Assembly (NCBI RefSeq): GCF_039529295.1
Contig: NZ_BAAAMN010000005.1
Span: 1 to 64,000, forward strand
DNA: 64,000 nt
Origin: Yaniella flava
GTDB lineage: Bacteria; Actinomycetota; Actinomycetes; Actinomycetales; Micrococcaceae
Direction: 5' to 3'
The position numbers were made by a program, and so were the translations under genes. The notes beneath the pieces were generated by a model. It made no database searches, had not been told where the DNA came from, and worked only from the letters and a program-made list of their open reading frames with translations. Below are positions 7,604-15,710 of the stretch, in pieces (the stretch's first letter is position 1; every line of letters begins with the position of its first letter).

Positions 7604-8044
7604 TCACTCATGAGGTGGGCGCTTTCTGTTCTGCTTGATTTCAGCACGGTGACGTTTTGCCTTGAGTCGGCGCCGTTTCGAACCTCGTGTCGGTTTGGTT
7701 GGGCGTCGGACGGGCTGGGGTGCGAGAGCTGCTCGAAGGAGAGTACTGAGTCGCTGGCGGGCCTCGGTTCGGTTGCGTATTTGAGCTCGGTGCTCAGAAG
7801 CCGTAATCGTGAGCGTGGTTCCAGATAGTCGATGGTCGAGACGGTACAGGACGCGTTCGCGCTGGGTATCGGTCAGGGCAGTAGTCGTACCCAAGTTCAG
7901 ACTGAGCTGCACCCGCGAGTCAGTTGTATTGACGCCCTGGCCACCAGGACCTGAGGAATGTGTGAATTGCTCCATCAGATCCCCGGCAGGGACGATTAAT
8001 CCGCGTGGGATACCCGGTCCTGCTGGAATATGGAGATCCTTCAT
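7604..8044 (-). CDS. arfB: Alternative ribosome-rescue factor ArfB (YaeJ-like, GGQ hydrolase)
   Basis: 146 residues from MKDLHIPAGPGI, which matches family N-termini; a longer start at 8092 has a GGAGG sequence abutting the ATG with no spacing, so I prefer 8044. The peptidyl-tRNA hydrolase GGQ motif lies in SSGPGGQGVN, and the C-terminus is a long, strongly basic tail (KRRRLKAKRHRAEIKQNRKR) that in ArfB enters the empty mRNA channel of stalled ribosomes. It lacks the codon-recognition domains of RF1/RF2. The role is release of nascent chains from non-stop ribosomes. Confidence 0.88.
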   Translation of the reverse strand: MKDLHIPAGPGIPRGLIVPAGDLMEQFTHSSGPGGQGVNTTDSRVQLSLNLGTTTALTDTQRERVLYRLDHRLSGTTLTITASEHRAQIRNRTEARQRLSTLLRAALAPQPVRRPTKPTRGSKRRRLKAKRHRAEIKQNRKRPPHE

Positions 8045-8144
8045 ATTGGCCAGTGTGGCATAGGAACCTTGGGCACCCAAGTATCGTGCCATCCTCCGGT
8101 GTCAGTTGGACGCGAGCTTATGCGACCGGAGGTTATGTGGCCGC

Positions 8145-9434
8145 CTAGGCTCTGTGCAATAGGTCTGAGTGGAGCTGATCGAGGCTGGTGACGCCCATCA
8201 GCCCGAGTGAGATATCTAGCTCGGCGATCAGATAATCTAGCACGCTCTGTACCCCGCTGCTACCGTCAATGGCTAAACCGTAGAGATAAGGTCTGCCAAC
8301 CCCGACAGCGTCGGCCCCTAGTGCAAGGGCTTTGATAGCATCGGCCGCAGTGCGAATCCCACTATCAAAGATTATCGGTAGCTGTGCGTCGACCGCCTGC
8401 CGCACCTGAACCAATGAATCCAAAGATGCTGTGGCTCCGTCAAGCTGTCGACCGCCGTGATTCGAGACCCATAGTGCATCAGCCCCGAGCTGTTGAGCTC
8501 GTCGTGCATCGTCGGGGTGTTGAATCCCCTTGACGATGACCGGTAGGTCGGTGGCTTCCCGGAGTCGGGCGATATCGGTCCAGGCTAGGTCAGTGCGGGA
8601 GAATATTTCCAGGAACGTCTCCACGGCCGCACGCGGGTACGGGGAGCGAAGGTTCTGGAGCAGCCGTCCTGGGTATCGTCTGGACATACCGATCAGTGCT
8701 CGTACTGCAGCAGGGGTGGGCTTCGGAGAATCGGCTGTGTTGGTCTGCTGCCTATCGGCGTGTACCCGGGCTTCGACCAACTTGGCGAACTCGGGGTCGG
8801 AGGTGTACTGCCCAACGCCCATACCATGGGCAAAGGGCAGGAAACCATTGTCCAGATCGCGGGTGCGCCAACCCAACATTAACGTGTCTAACGTGACGAC
8901 TATGGCGCTAGCTCCGGCGGCCTCTGCGCGGCGCACCATGCTAAAGGCCACCGCGTCGCTGGTGCCCCAGTAGAGCTGATAAAACCAGGGAGAACCGTCT
9001 AATTGAGCGGCGATCTCTTCCACGGGCACGGAAGCTTGGGTGGAGACCGTCATGGGGATCGTGGTGCGCCTCGCCGCCTTGGCCGTAGCGACATCCGCTT
9101 GCGGGTGGACCATTTCTGCTACGCCGATCGGTGCCAGCAGATAAGGAGTCGGAAGATCCAGACCCAGTAGCTGAATCTGTAAGCTACGCGCGCTGACCGG
9201 CGAAGCCATCCGAGGTACTAGATGCCACTGGTTAAAAGCGCGTCGGTTGTTGTCGTTGGTGGACTCCGTTCCTGCAGAGCCATCGATGTAGCCTCGTGCC
9301 TGGCGCGACATGGTGTTCACCGCAGCATTGTGTAGCTTCTCGCTGTTGACAGGGACCTTCGGTCGGCGGCCGTAGAGCCCGGCCCGGTAAATGAGGTTCT
9401 GCATGCGGCGGCCGGGTGGCACTTGTGCGGGCAT
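8145..9434 (-). CDS. FMN-dependent alpha-hydroxy-acid oxidase, lactate 2-monooxygenase-like
   Basis: 429 residues, preceded by a GGGAG site. The (S)-2-hydroxy-acid oxidase fold is clear: N-terminal YIDGSAGTE, APIGVAEMVHP, FQLYW-type FMN strand (WFYQLYWGTSD), VTLDTLMLGWR, KGIQHPDDARR, and the active-site SNHGGRQLDG with catalytic His and Arg, then FDSGIRT and GVGRPYLYGLA. The WRTRDL stretch and the insertion around residues 205-265 resemble actinobacterial lactate 2-monooxygenase (lactate to acetate, CO2 and water) more than LldD dehydrogenase. Substrate specificity is not certain; another 2-hydroxy acid is possible. Confidence 0.82.
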   Translation of the reverse strand: MPAQVPPGRRMQNLIYRAGLYGRRPKVPVNSEKLHNAAVNTMSRQARGYIDGSAGTESTNDNNRRAFNQWHLVPRMASPVSARSLQIQLLGLDLPTPYLLAPIGVAEMVHPQADVATAKAARRTTIPMTVSTQASVPVEEIAAQLDGSPWFYQLYWGTSDAVAFSMVRRAEAAGASAIVVTLDTLMLGWRTRDLDNGFLPFAHGMGVGQYTSDPEFAKLVEARVHADRQQTNTADSPKPTPAAVRALIGMSRRYPGRLLQNLRSPYPRAAVETFLEIFSRTDLAWTDIARLREATDLPVIVKGIQHPDDARRAQQLGADALWVSNHGGRQLDGATASLDSLVQVRQAVDAQLPIIFDSGIRTAADAIKALALGADAVGVGRPYLYGLAIDGSSGVQSVLDYLIAELDISLGLMGVTSLDQLHSDLLHRA

Positions 9435-9703
9435 GGAGCTCCCTTCGATGTTCTACCGCTTTCGTCACGGCATCGGGTCGGGCGGATACACCTGCGATTT
9501 GATGCTGTAGAGAATAGCAGATGAGCTGTGGAGAAGGCGATTGAACGTGAGCGTCATAGTTCGTGACTCTTGGGTTACTGGGAGATCGTTTCATAGTGGA
9601 CGCCATGTCGTATGCGTGCCTCGTTGAACAGGTCTTGTCACTGCGTCGGCACAGTGTTTGTGTGGAACATGGAAGTCCAACATCTGCAACTCAAGGAGGA
9701 TGT

Positions 9704-10270
9704 ATGACTCAGAACCTCAACGGACATACCATTGCATTTGTCGCCACCAATGGCGTCGAACAGGTGGAACTTACTTCACCGTGGGACGCGGTGAAGAACG
9801 CGGGCGCCACCCCGGTGCTGGTATCGGATAAGACAGGCAGCATCACTGCTATGCAGGGCGATTGGGATCACGGAGACTCGTTCACCGTGGATCGCCACAT
9901 CAGCGAGGCAAAAGCCGAAGACTTCGACTCCCTCGTGTTGCCCGGCGGCACGTTGAACGCGGATACATTGCGCACCAACGAGGATGTGTTGAACTTCGTG
10001 CGCGGGTTCTTCTCTGCTAAGAAGCCGGTGGCATCAATCTGCCACGGCCCATGGCTGCTGATCAACGCCGGCGTCGTCGAAGGACGAAAAGTCACCAGTG
10101 TCGATAAGGTCTCCATTGACTTAAAGAATGCCGGGGCCAACTGGGTCGACCAAGAAGTTGTCGTCGACAACGGTCTGACAACCTCCCGGAACCCAGGTGA
10201 TCTTGATGCATTCAACGCCAAACTCATTGAGGAAGCAGCTGAAGGTAAACACCGTCAACAGACCACATAA
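9704..10270 (+). CDS. Type 1 glutamine amidotransferase, DJ-1/PfpI family
   Basis: 188 residues from ATG 9704, chosen because AAGGAGGA sits just upstream; the longer open frame from 9563 has no start signals. The nucleophile elbow SICHGPWLLI (Cys in ICHGP) and the glutamate in VEQVELTSP are those of PfpI/YhbO/YraA-like proteins, reported as proteases, chaperones or deglycases acting in stress survival. Single gene, followed by a good hairpin at 10298-10337. Confidence 0.88.
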   Translation: MTQNLNGHTIAFVATNGVEQVELTSPWDAVKNAGATPVLVSDKTGSITAMQGDWDHGDSFTVDRHISEAKAEDFDSLVLPGGTLNADTLRTNEDVLNFVRGFFSAKKPVASICHGPWLLINAGVVEGRKVTSVDKVSIDLKNAGANWVDQEVVVDNGLTTSRNPGDLDAFNAKLIEEAAEGKHRQQTT

Positions 10271-10297
10271 GCTTGTCGCTTGATTGTTCATCGAGTT

Positions 10298-10337
10298 CGA
10301 AAGGCCCGCTACCGACCGATTGGTGGCGGGCCTTTCG
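10298..10337 (+). terminator. Terminator hairpin after the PfpI gene
   Basis: CGAAAGGCCCGC at 10298-10309 pairs perfectly with GCGGGCCTTTCG at 10326-10337 (12 bp, 16-base loop), 27 bases after the stop codon. It lies between convergent genes, so it may serve both strands. Confidence 0.7.
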
Positions 10338-10390
10338 ACTGCGTGCCAAAAAGTAGACTTTACCGAGTTTTCTGGTGAGAACACGCCCCA

Positions 10391-10972
10391 TTAGTCCAGA
10401 TCCGGACTGTCCTGCGAAAGCACCCGTTCAGCACCGAGTACGTTTTCCAAGACTTGTGGATCCAAGGGAGTGCCGCGGCGTAGGACGCTCAGCGAACCGC
10501 TGGGTTCGAGTACGATGCACCGGGCCTGCGCTGGATCTGAGATTCCCGCCCGGCGCAGCGAACTCATGATGTCGTCGTGCGTCACGTGGGTCTTGCGCAT
10601 CAGGTCGGGCTGAGGTTTTCCGTGTGCCAATACCACTGTTGGTTGGACATGTAGCACCTTGTGGATGTTTATATTGCTGCGTATCTGGCCGAAAATCGCT
10701 TCGCAGGTGAGTAGTGTGGCTAGGCCGATGATGCCGGCCGTCAGGGTCGGTGGGTCGCCAACGATTACGCGACCCGCTACAGAGCCGAACATGATACCCA
10801 CGACGACGTCGAATCCTGTGAGCCCGGACAATACCCGTGCACCGAAAAGGCGCAGGAGTAGTAAACACGCAAGATAAATGACGATGGCCGTGATAATGAC
10901 TATCGGGATACGCCACAACTCGAGGCCGAGGGTGTCTCGTAGTTGTTCCGGTGTCACGCTGAAAGCATCCAT
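10391..10972 (-). CDS. DUF421 (YetF-like) membrane protein
   Basis: 193 residues. Three hydrophobic helices fill roughly residues 20-100 (IPIVIITAIVIYLACLLLL, then GFDVVVGIMFGSVAGR, TLTAGIIGLATLLTCEAIFG), followed by a soluble DUF421 domain with HVQPTVVLAHGKPQPDLMRK and a MSSLRRAGISD helix. This is the usual organisation of the YetF/YcaP family, whose role is not settled (stress and spore contexts in Bacillus). No partner gene nearby. Confidence 0.85.
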   Translation of the reverse strand: MDAFSVTPEQLRDTLGLELWRIPIVIITAIVIYLACLLLLRLFGARVLSGLTGFDVVVGIMFGSVAGRVIVGDPPTLTAGIIGLATLLTCEAIFGQIRSNINIHKVLHVQPTVVLAHGKPQPDLMRKTHVTHDDIMSSLRRAGISDPAQARCIVLEPSGSLSVLRRGTPLDPQVLENVLGAERVLSQDSPDLD

Positions 10973-11033
10973 TCAGTCATCGTAAGCGAGCCTGCTCTAG
11001 GATGGTGCTCTTTGAATGTGCCATGGTGGTGTT

Positions 11034-11540
11034 ATGACACAGCTTCTGGTGATTCATCACTGCCCAACCAACAGTGTTCAGCAATTGCTCGACGCGGCAC
11101 TCAAAGGTGCCAACCATCCAGATATTGAAGGCGTCGAAGTCACCTCGGTTCCCGCTTTGGCATGGGCTCGGGGTGAAGCAGATGAGACCGCGATCAAGGA
11201 GGCTGACGGTTACCTGTTCATCACCCCAGCCAATTTTGGATACATGAGTGGGGCACTGAAGCACGTTTTCGACAGTACGTTCCTCAAGATTGGTGGGTCA
11301 CTGAGCGCGGACGGGAGCGCGAGCGAAGGCGAGCGAAGTATGCGTCGGCGACCTTATGGCCTCATCGTGCATGGCCGGTATGATACGACCGGAGCCGTCC
11401 GATCGGTTGAGGGAATCGTCGGGGCGCTGGGGTGGCAGCTCGGTGGCGAAATCTTGGAGGCGCTGGGGGACATCACCGACGAGCATCTCGAGGCTGCTGA
11501 GGACCTTGGCGCTACTGTGGCCATTCAATTGACAGAATGA
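11034..11540 (+). CDS. Flavodoxin/NADPH-dependent FMN reductase-like protein
   Basis: 168 residues from ATG 11034. The Rossmann-like flavodoxin fold is suggested by LLVIHHCPTNSVQQLLDAAL at the N-terminus, a LFITPANFGYMSGALKHVFD segment (the FMN-binding loop, P-x-x-x-G-x-x-S/G) and GLIVHGRYDTTGAVRSVEGI near residue 110. Such proteins reduce quinones or azo/nitro compounds or act as electron carriers. The gene ends 16 bases inside the convergent Abi_2 gene. Confidence 0.75.
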   Translation: MTQLLVIHHCPTNSVQQLLDAALKGANHPDIEGVEVTSVPALAWARGEADETAIKEADGYLFITPANFGYMSGALKHVFDSTFLKIGGSLSADGSASEGERSMRRRPYGLIVHGRYDTTGAVRSVEGIVGALGWQLGGEILEALGDITDEHLEAAEDLGATVAIQLTE

Positions 11541-12592
11541 CGCCCTACGGTGCTCCGCTCGCTGCTGGACGTTATCATGTGGTCCTCCGAGAGGCTGCAA
11601 TGGAACTCAGCCGATGTGGCGAGCCCAAAAAGAATCTTCAGCCCAGTTTTCAGGGGCCCCATAGCGATAAGGTTCAATTTGGGACGTGTATTTAGGAGGT
11701 TGTGAAGACGTTGAGCCCAACTGCTATGCGGTGAAATTTCATTAAGAATTGACTGAAGGGATACCAGAACAGGATATAGACGTTTTCTGGATCGAGCCGG
11801 TAGGGAATCTGTACCACTCAGCCATGAAATTTTGGGTGACGTCGGAATCATAGGGTAGACGCCTAAACCAACGTTCCATAGCCGACCATGGTGCGCGGAA
11901 ATGTTCCGAACACGGGTATAAGTAAGCATCCACGATTCCAAGACTGGCGCGGTCAATCCGATACTTTTAGCGATTTCCGTTCGGTCAGCACGTCGTTGAA
12001 GGTTTCGGTATAAGCTGGTTAGTTGCCCGATGGATAAGGTTTCCACCATCAGCCATGAAGGTGGCATCTCGGGGGTCCCGTATGTTGTGAGGTAATGCTC
12101 GAGGGCTGAGACGTGGACTAGATGGTCTTGTGCGCTGTCGGGTTTGCCCAGCAACCGTTCTTCGCAAATTTTTCTGACCAGCGTGAGAAAATTACCGTGG
12201 CGACGTTGTTGATCGAAATGCGATGGATCTACATACCAGTGAGCGTCGTCGTACCGTGTCGACATATGATCCGTTAGTGCCGCCCGGAGTGCGACCTCGG
12301 CGCGTTCTAAGGCGTCGAGGACCACCAAGCGGAGTTCACGATCGAACACGTAGAGGTCTAGTACATCATCGAACGACGTGCCTGTGCGGAACTGATGGTC
12401 GGGACCGCCCTGTTGAAATGGGATCGTATATGGAGAAAGCCGATAATATCCAATGTGGCGCAGGTACCTGGCCGCTCTATCCGGGTGGGGTATTTCTAAT
12501 CCGCGATCAGCGAGGCGCTTGACGAGGTCCACATTCATCATTGGTGGTTTGTCGTAGTGACCAGACCCACGCGGCCGGGGTTGTCGCCGCAT
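11525..12592 (-). CDS. Abi_2 (AbiD/AbiF-like) abortive-infection protein
   Basis: 355 residues from ATG 12592, which has AGGAGG about ten bases upstream; the open frame continues further but without signals. The N-terminus (RLADRGLEI, YLRHIGYYRLSPYT, FRTGTSFDDVLDLYVFDREL) is the hallmark of the Abi_2 family, and residues near 245-260 (RVRNISAHHGRLWN) give the RNxxxH motif of HEPN RNases. Family members such as AbiF abort phage infection by RNA cleavage, in some cases paired with a small RNA. The last 80 residues are less conserved. It has no partner CDS, so a nearby RNA antitoxin is worth considering. The gap 12593-12861 shows no other gene. Confidence 0.85.
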   Translation of the reverse strand: MRRQPRPRGSGHYDKPPMMNVDLVKRLADRGLEIPHPDRAARYLRHIGYYRLSPYTIPFQQGGPDHQFRTGTSFDDVLDLYVFDRELRLVVLDALERAEVALRAALTDHMSTRYDDAHWYVDPSHFDQQRRHGNFLTLVRKICEERLLGKPDSAQDHLVHVSALEHYLTTYGTPEMPPSWLMVETLSIGQLTSLYRNLQRRADRTEIAKSIGLTAPVLESWMLTYTRVRNISAHHGRLWNVGLGVYPMIPTSPKISWLSGTDSLPARSRKRLYPVLVSLQSILNEISPHSSWAQRLHNLLNTRPKLNLIAMGPLKTGLKILFGLATSAEFHCSLSEDHMITSSSERSTVGRHSVN

Positions 12593-12861
12593 GAATGCCC
12601 CTCCTCCTGAGCGATGATGGATAAAAAGATCCCCCAAGTGCGCATCGTGGAGAGGCGTGGGGGATATGGTGCCCCCCACTGTAACACATGCGTTATTCGC
12701 TAGGTTTAAGGAGTGCCAAACTTGGAATCCAACTGTAAAAAAGACTCCGATTGTTGTTGCATTTTTCGGTCGCTGGTCTGTCGGGGCAGTTGAAGAACTG
12801 TGTGTTGTTCTGGCAGGCCAACTCACGGATCGGTGACCGCATTACTGTGGTGTGAGAGTGG

Positions 12862-13065
12862 CTAGTTGCCTTCGCCATGAGGGTCGAAAAGATCGTCAAT
12901 CTTGCATTCGAAGGTCTCAGCTAAACGGAAGGCCAGAGGCAAGGACGGGTCGAAGCGACCTCGTTCGATGGAGATGATTGTTTGGCGGGAGACTCCGAGC
13001 TCGTCGGCGAGACGTTGCTGTGACCAGCCCAGGTCTTTCCGTCGTTCGGGTAGCGAGTTCTGCAC
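12862..13065 (-). CDS. XRE-family transcriptional regulator
   Basis: 67 residues from GTG 13065, giving MQNSLPERRKDLGWSQQ, the start typical of these compact YozG/YgzD-like regulators. The helix-turn-helix (SQQRLADELGVSRQTIISIE) and the conserved RGRFDPSLPLAFRLAETF region fill the whole protein; the C-terminus KIDDLFDP is also standard. It starts two bases after the stop of the upstream membrane protein gene, so they form a pair. Such pairs are usually autoregulated, and tandem repeats upstream of the pair fit that. Confidence 0.88.
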   Translation of the reverse strand: MQNSLPERRKDLGWSQQRLADELGVSRQTIISIERGRFDPSLPLAFRLAETFECKIDDLFDPHGEGN

Positions 13066-13067
13066 GA

Positions 13068-13541
13068 TCAGCCCCGCTTCATTGCCATGACATAGCGCAC
13101 GAAGGTGCTGAATATAGCGATAAGCAGTACTCCCGTGAGCGCCCAGAGTACGTCGAAATCGAACCCGGTGATCGCGATGGTAGCCAGGCCTAAGCCTGTC
13201 ACCGTAACTGTGTCGCTCAAAGCCCCTGACATGGCTGAATTTAACCATTTCGATTCGACTGATTCCTCGGGCTTATCGATGGCTCCTTTGATTGTGGATC
13301 GATCAACCACGAGCGCCCACACCAAGCCCGCCAGGCCCGGGGCCATAATGACCGCGAAGACCGCGGCGATAAGTAGCGCCAGCTCTCCTCGGGCTACCCC
13401 GGCCCACAGAGTGATTGCTCCGGCTCCTACAGCGAGCACCAGTCCGAGCGGGATGGCCAGGGCCAAGGCTGGAAAGCGGCCGCTGGCAAAGCGGGTGCGG
13501 CCCCATAGGGTTCGGATGTCGGTACGAGTTTCGCCGCTCAT
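13068..13541 (-). CDS. Four-helix membrane protein paired with an XRE regulator
   Basis: 157 residues from ATG 13541 with AGGAGG upstream. Hydrophobic segments lie near residues 25-45 (ALALAIPLGLVLAVGAGAITLWAG), 52-80, 113-128 and 135-150. This size and arrangement fits DUF2178-like membrane proteins that occur beside small XRE regulators. The molecular function is unknown. First gene of a two-gene operon. Confidence 0.7.
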   Translation of the reverse strand: MSGETRTDIRTLWGRTRFASGRFPALALAIPLGLVLAVGAGAITLWAGVARGELALLIAAVFAVIMAPGLAGLVWALVVDRSTIKGAIDKPEESVESKWLNSAMSGALSDTVTVTGLGLATIAITGFDFDVLWALTGVLLIAIFSTFVRYVMAMKRG

Positions 13542-13553
13542 TGTCACTCCTCC

Positions 13554-13612
13554 TGTAAAGCGTCTTTTACGTGTATAGTCAGTTTTACATGTACAGTCTG
13601 CTTTACGCAACT
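13554..13612 (-). promoter_or_regulatory. Tandem operator-like repeats upstream of the membrane-protein/XRE pair
   Basis: Two adjacent 18-base units, TCTTTTACGTGTATAGTC at 13563-13580 and AGTTTTACATGTACAGTC at 13581-13598, are followed by a partial third (CTTTACG from 13601). GTAAAG at 13555-13560 forms an inverted partner to the first CTTTTAC. The repeats sit immediately upstream of the ribosome-binding site, where an autorepressor would bind. The binding protein is inferred to be the XRE product. Confidence 0.55.
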
Positions 13613-13656
13613 GCGTTCATGGCCGTCGTGTCACACGGACCAATGGTTTGATATCG

Positions 13657-13678
13657 GTTCATGTGGAATTCAGCTCAA
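13657..13678 (+). promoter_or_regulatory. Candidate PHO box upstream of the ugp-like operon
   Basis: GTTCA at 13657 and ATTCA at 13668 are spaced by exactly 11 bases, like the 11-base direct-repeat units of actinobacterial PhoP boxes, and they lie about 65-85 bases before the first transporter gene. ugp operons are PhoP regulated in several actinobacteria. Short and only moderately matching, so tentative. Confidence 0.35.
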
Positions 13679-13741
13679 TGCTCCTGAAGGTTTGCTCCAG
13701 TATTGGACACTGTGACTCGTGTCTAAGGGGAAGGAGGGTTG

Positions 13742-14737
13742 ATGACGGCTATTCGACACGGAAGCACGACCGAAGGGCACGCGTTGGACTCGGAGGATTC
13801 GGCTGCGCAGGGCCGTTTAGGAGGGCCTGAACTCGCTACCGCACGGAAACAGCGAAAACGCCGCAGACTGTCGAAGAACTGGTCGTTATTTCTGATCTTC
13901 GCCGGCCCCAACATCTTGCTGATCCTCGCGTTTATTTACTATCCGCTGTTCAGCAACATGTATTATTCGACGCTGGATTGGCGACTTGGTTCTGCAACCG
14001 CCGAGCCAGTTGGGCTCGAGAACTATATTCAGTTCTTCACCTCGGACTCCGGGGTGGAAGTATGGCGGGTCACCGGCATTTTCACGGCCGGAGCAGTGCT
14101 GGGGTCCATGATCCTTGGCTTGTTGATTGCCCTGGTGCTCAACAAGAAGATCCCGGGTCGAACGTTGGCGCGAACCGCGGTGTTCTCGCCGTATGTCCTA
14201 TCGGGTGTTGGCGTGGCCATGGTGTGGAACTTTATCTTCGACCCAACCTTGGGCGCGCTGTCACACATCCTGAACTTCTTCGGACTGGAATCTCCCGAGT
14301 GGTACCTCGACGAAAACTGGGCCTTGTTGATGGTCATTATCGTCTACGTCTGGAAAAATTTGGGCTATTGCGCTGTGGTGTTCTTGGCCGGCTTGCAGTC
14401 CATTCCACAGGATTTGATCGAGGCCGCCAAGATCGACCGGGCCGGCCCAGTCCGCCGGTTTTTCTCGGTCACCCTCCCGTTGCTGACGCCAACAGTGTTT
14501 TTCCTCTTGGTCACCAACATCATTTTCTCGATGACCAACGCCTTCGACGTCCTGCGCACCATGACTCCGACAGGCCATGGCACCAACACGATCATCTTTG
14601 AGATCTACCTGCAGTCGTTCGGAGCGTATCAACGGGCTGGCTATTCGGCCGCCATCGCGGTTGTGCTGTTCATAACGTTGTTCGTCATCACGGCCGTTCA
14701 ACTGCGCTATGTGGAACGGAAGGTGCATTACCAGTGA
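13742..14737 (+). CDS. ugpA: ABC transporter permease, UgpA-like
   Basis: 331 residues from ATG 13742, after AAGGAGGG. A 45-residue charged cytoplasmic N-terminus precedes six predicted membrane segments. The EAA loop that contacts the ATPase is EAAKIDRAGPVRRFFSVTLP near residues 222-242. Among MalF-type permeases, the pattern TNTIIFEIYLQSFGAYQRAGYSAA near the C-terminus is like sn-glycerol-3-phosphate/glycerophosphodiester permeases. First gene of permease-permease-binding protein-ATPase order; overlaps the next gene by four bases. Confidence 0.8.
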   Translation: MTAIRHGSTTEGHALDSEDSAAQGRLGGPELATARKQRKRRRLSKNWSLFLIFAGPNILLILAFIYYPLFSNMYYSTLDWRLGSATAEPVGLENYIQFFTSDSGVEVWRVTGIFTAGAVLGSMILGLLIALVLNKKIPGRTLARTAVFSPYVLSGVGVAMVWNFIFDPTLGALSHILNFFGLESPEWYLDENWALLMVIIVYVWKNLGYCAVVFLAGLQSIPQDLIEAAKIDRAGPVRRFFSVTLPLLTPTVFFLLVTNIIFSMTNAFDVLRTMTPTGHGTNTIIFEIYLQSFGAYQRAGYSAAIAVVLFITLFVITAVQLRYVERKVHYQ

Positions 14738-15663
14738 CTTCCAAAATGACGCCCATCCCACCGGTAACCACCGGATCGGTCAAGCCGAAGAAGACGCCCA
14801 AGCCCAAGAAGCCCGACTGGCGGCAAGCCTTCGCTCCGAAAAACCTCGCCGATACGTTGCTGGCTGGATACCTGCCCATCCTCATCGCGCTGCTGGTGAT
14901 CGTCCTGCCGCTGGCCTGGATGGTGCTATCGAGCTTCAAGCCGGCCAATGAGATCGTGACGCTGGATCCATCGCTGCTGCCGCAGGATCCCACCCTGAGT
15001 AATTATGAGACTGTGGGTGATCGCGTCCCGCTATTGACGGTGTTGGGAAACAGCGTGATCGTGACCGTCATCGGTGCCACGGTCAAAGTCGTCCTGGCGA
15101 TCACGACTGCCTACGCGCTCGTGTTCATCCGAGTGCCCGGCGTGAATCTGATCTTCTTGGGAATTCTGGTGGCGTTAATGGTGCCGCCGGAAGTATCGAT
15201 GCTGCCCAACTATCTCACGATCAGCTCGTTGGGTGGACGCGATACCCTGTGGGGGATCATCCTGCCCGGCCTTGGCACCGCCTTTGGAACGTTCTTGTTG
15301 CGCCAACATTTTATGGCCCTGCCCAAAGAGATGTTCGAAGCGGCAGAACTTGATGGCGCAGGACACTTCCGCAAACTGCTCCAGAGCGCCGTTCCGGTCT
15401 CCATTCCAGCTATCGCGACGGTGTCGCTGGTGACCATCGTCAACGAGTGGAACAACTTCTTGTGGCCGCTGATCATCATCGACTCTCCTGAGAAGATGAC
15501 GCTGCCAGTGGGACTCAACCTGCTCCAATCTATCGAAAGTCAGACCGGCAGCTACGGCATCCTCATGGCAGGCGCGGTGCTGGTCATCGTTCCCGTGCTC
15601 ATCATTTTCGCGGCCCTGCAGCGATACATCGTTGCAGGTCTCACCCAAGGTGCTGTCAAATAA
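14734..15663 (+). CDS. ugpE: ABC transporter permease, UgpE-like
   Basis: 309 residues from GTG 14734, which overlaps the stop of the first permease (GTGA). The N-terminal 45 residues are proline/lysine rich and cytoplasmic, then six membrane segments follow. The EAA motif is FEAAELDGAGHFRKLLQSAVP near residues 203-223. Members of the MalG/UgpE family form the second half of the membrane channel. Sequences such as NEWNNFLWPLIIIDSPEKMTLPVGL are characteristic of carbohydrate/glycerophosphate permeases. Confidence 0.8.
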   Translation: MTSKMTPIPPVTTGSVKPKKTPKPKKPDWRQAFAPKNLADTLLAGYLPILIALLVIVLPLAWMVLSSFKPANEIVTLDPSLLPQDPTLSNYETVGDRVPLLTVLGNSVIVTVIGATVKVVLAITTAYALVFIRVPGVNLIFLGILVALMVPPEVSMLPNYLTISSLGGRDTLWGIILPGLGTAFGTFLLRQHFMALPKEMFEAAELDGAGHFRKLLQSAVPVSIPAIATVSLVTIVNEWNNFLWPLIIIDSPEKMTLPVGLNLLQSIESQTGSYGILMAGAVLVIVPVLIIFAALQRYIVAGLTQGAVK

Positions 15664-15710
15664 CGCATCGCATACGACAACTCATCTCCACACAACTTGA
15701 AGGAGTCTTT

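Noticed and set aside
10298..10337. Riboswitch or attenuator before the DUF421 gene
   Set aside because: The DUF421 gene is on the minus strand and its 3' end faces the hairpin, so it is a terminator.
14261..14761. Minus ORFs over the ugp permeases
   Set aside because: Shadow frames rich in His/Gln/Arg, with no domain; the sense frames match permeases.
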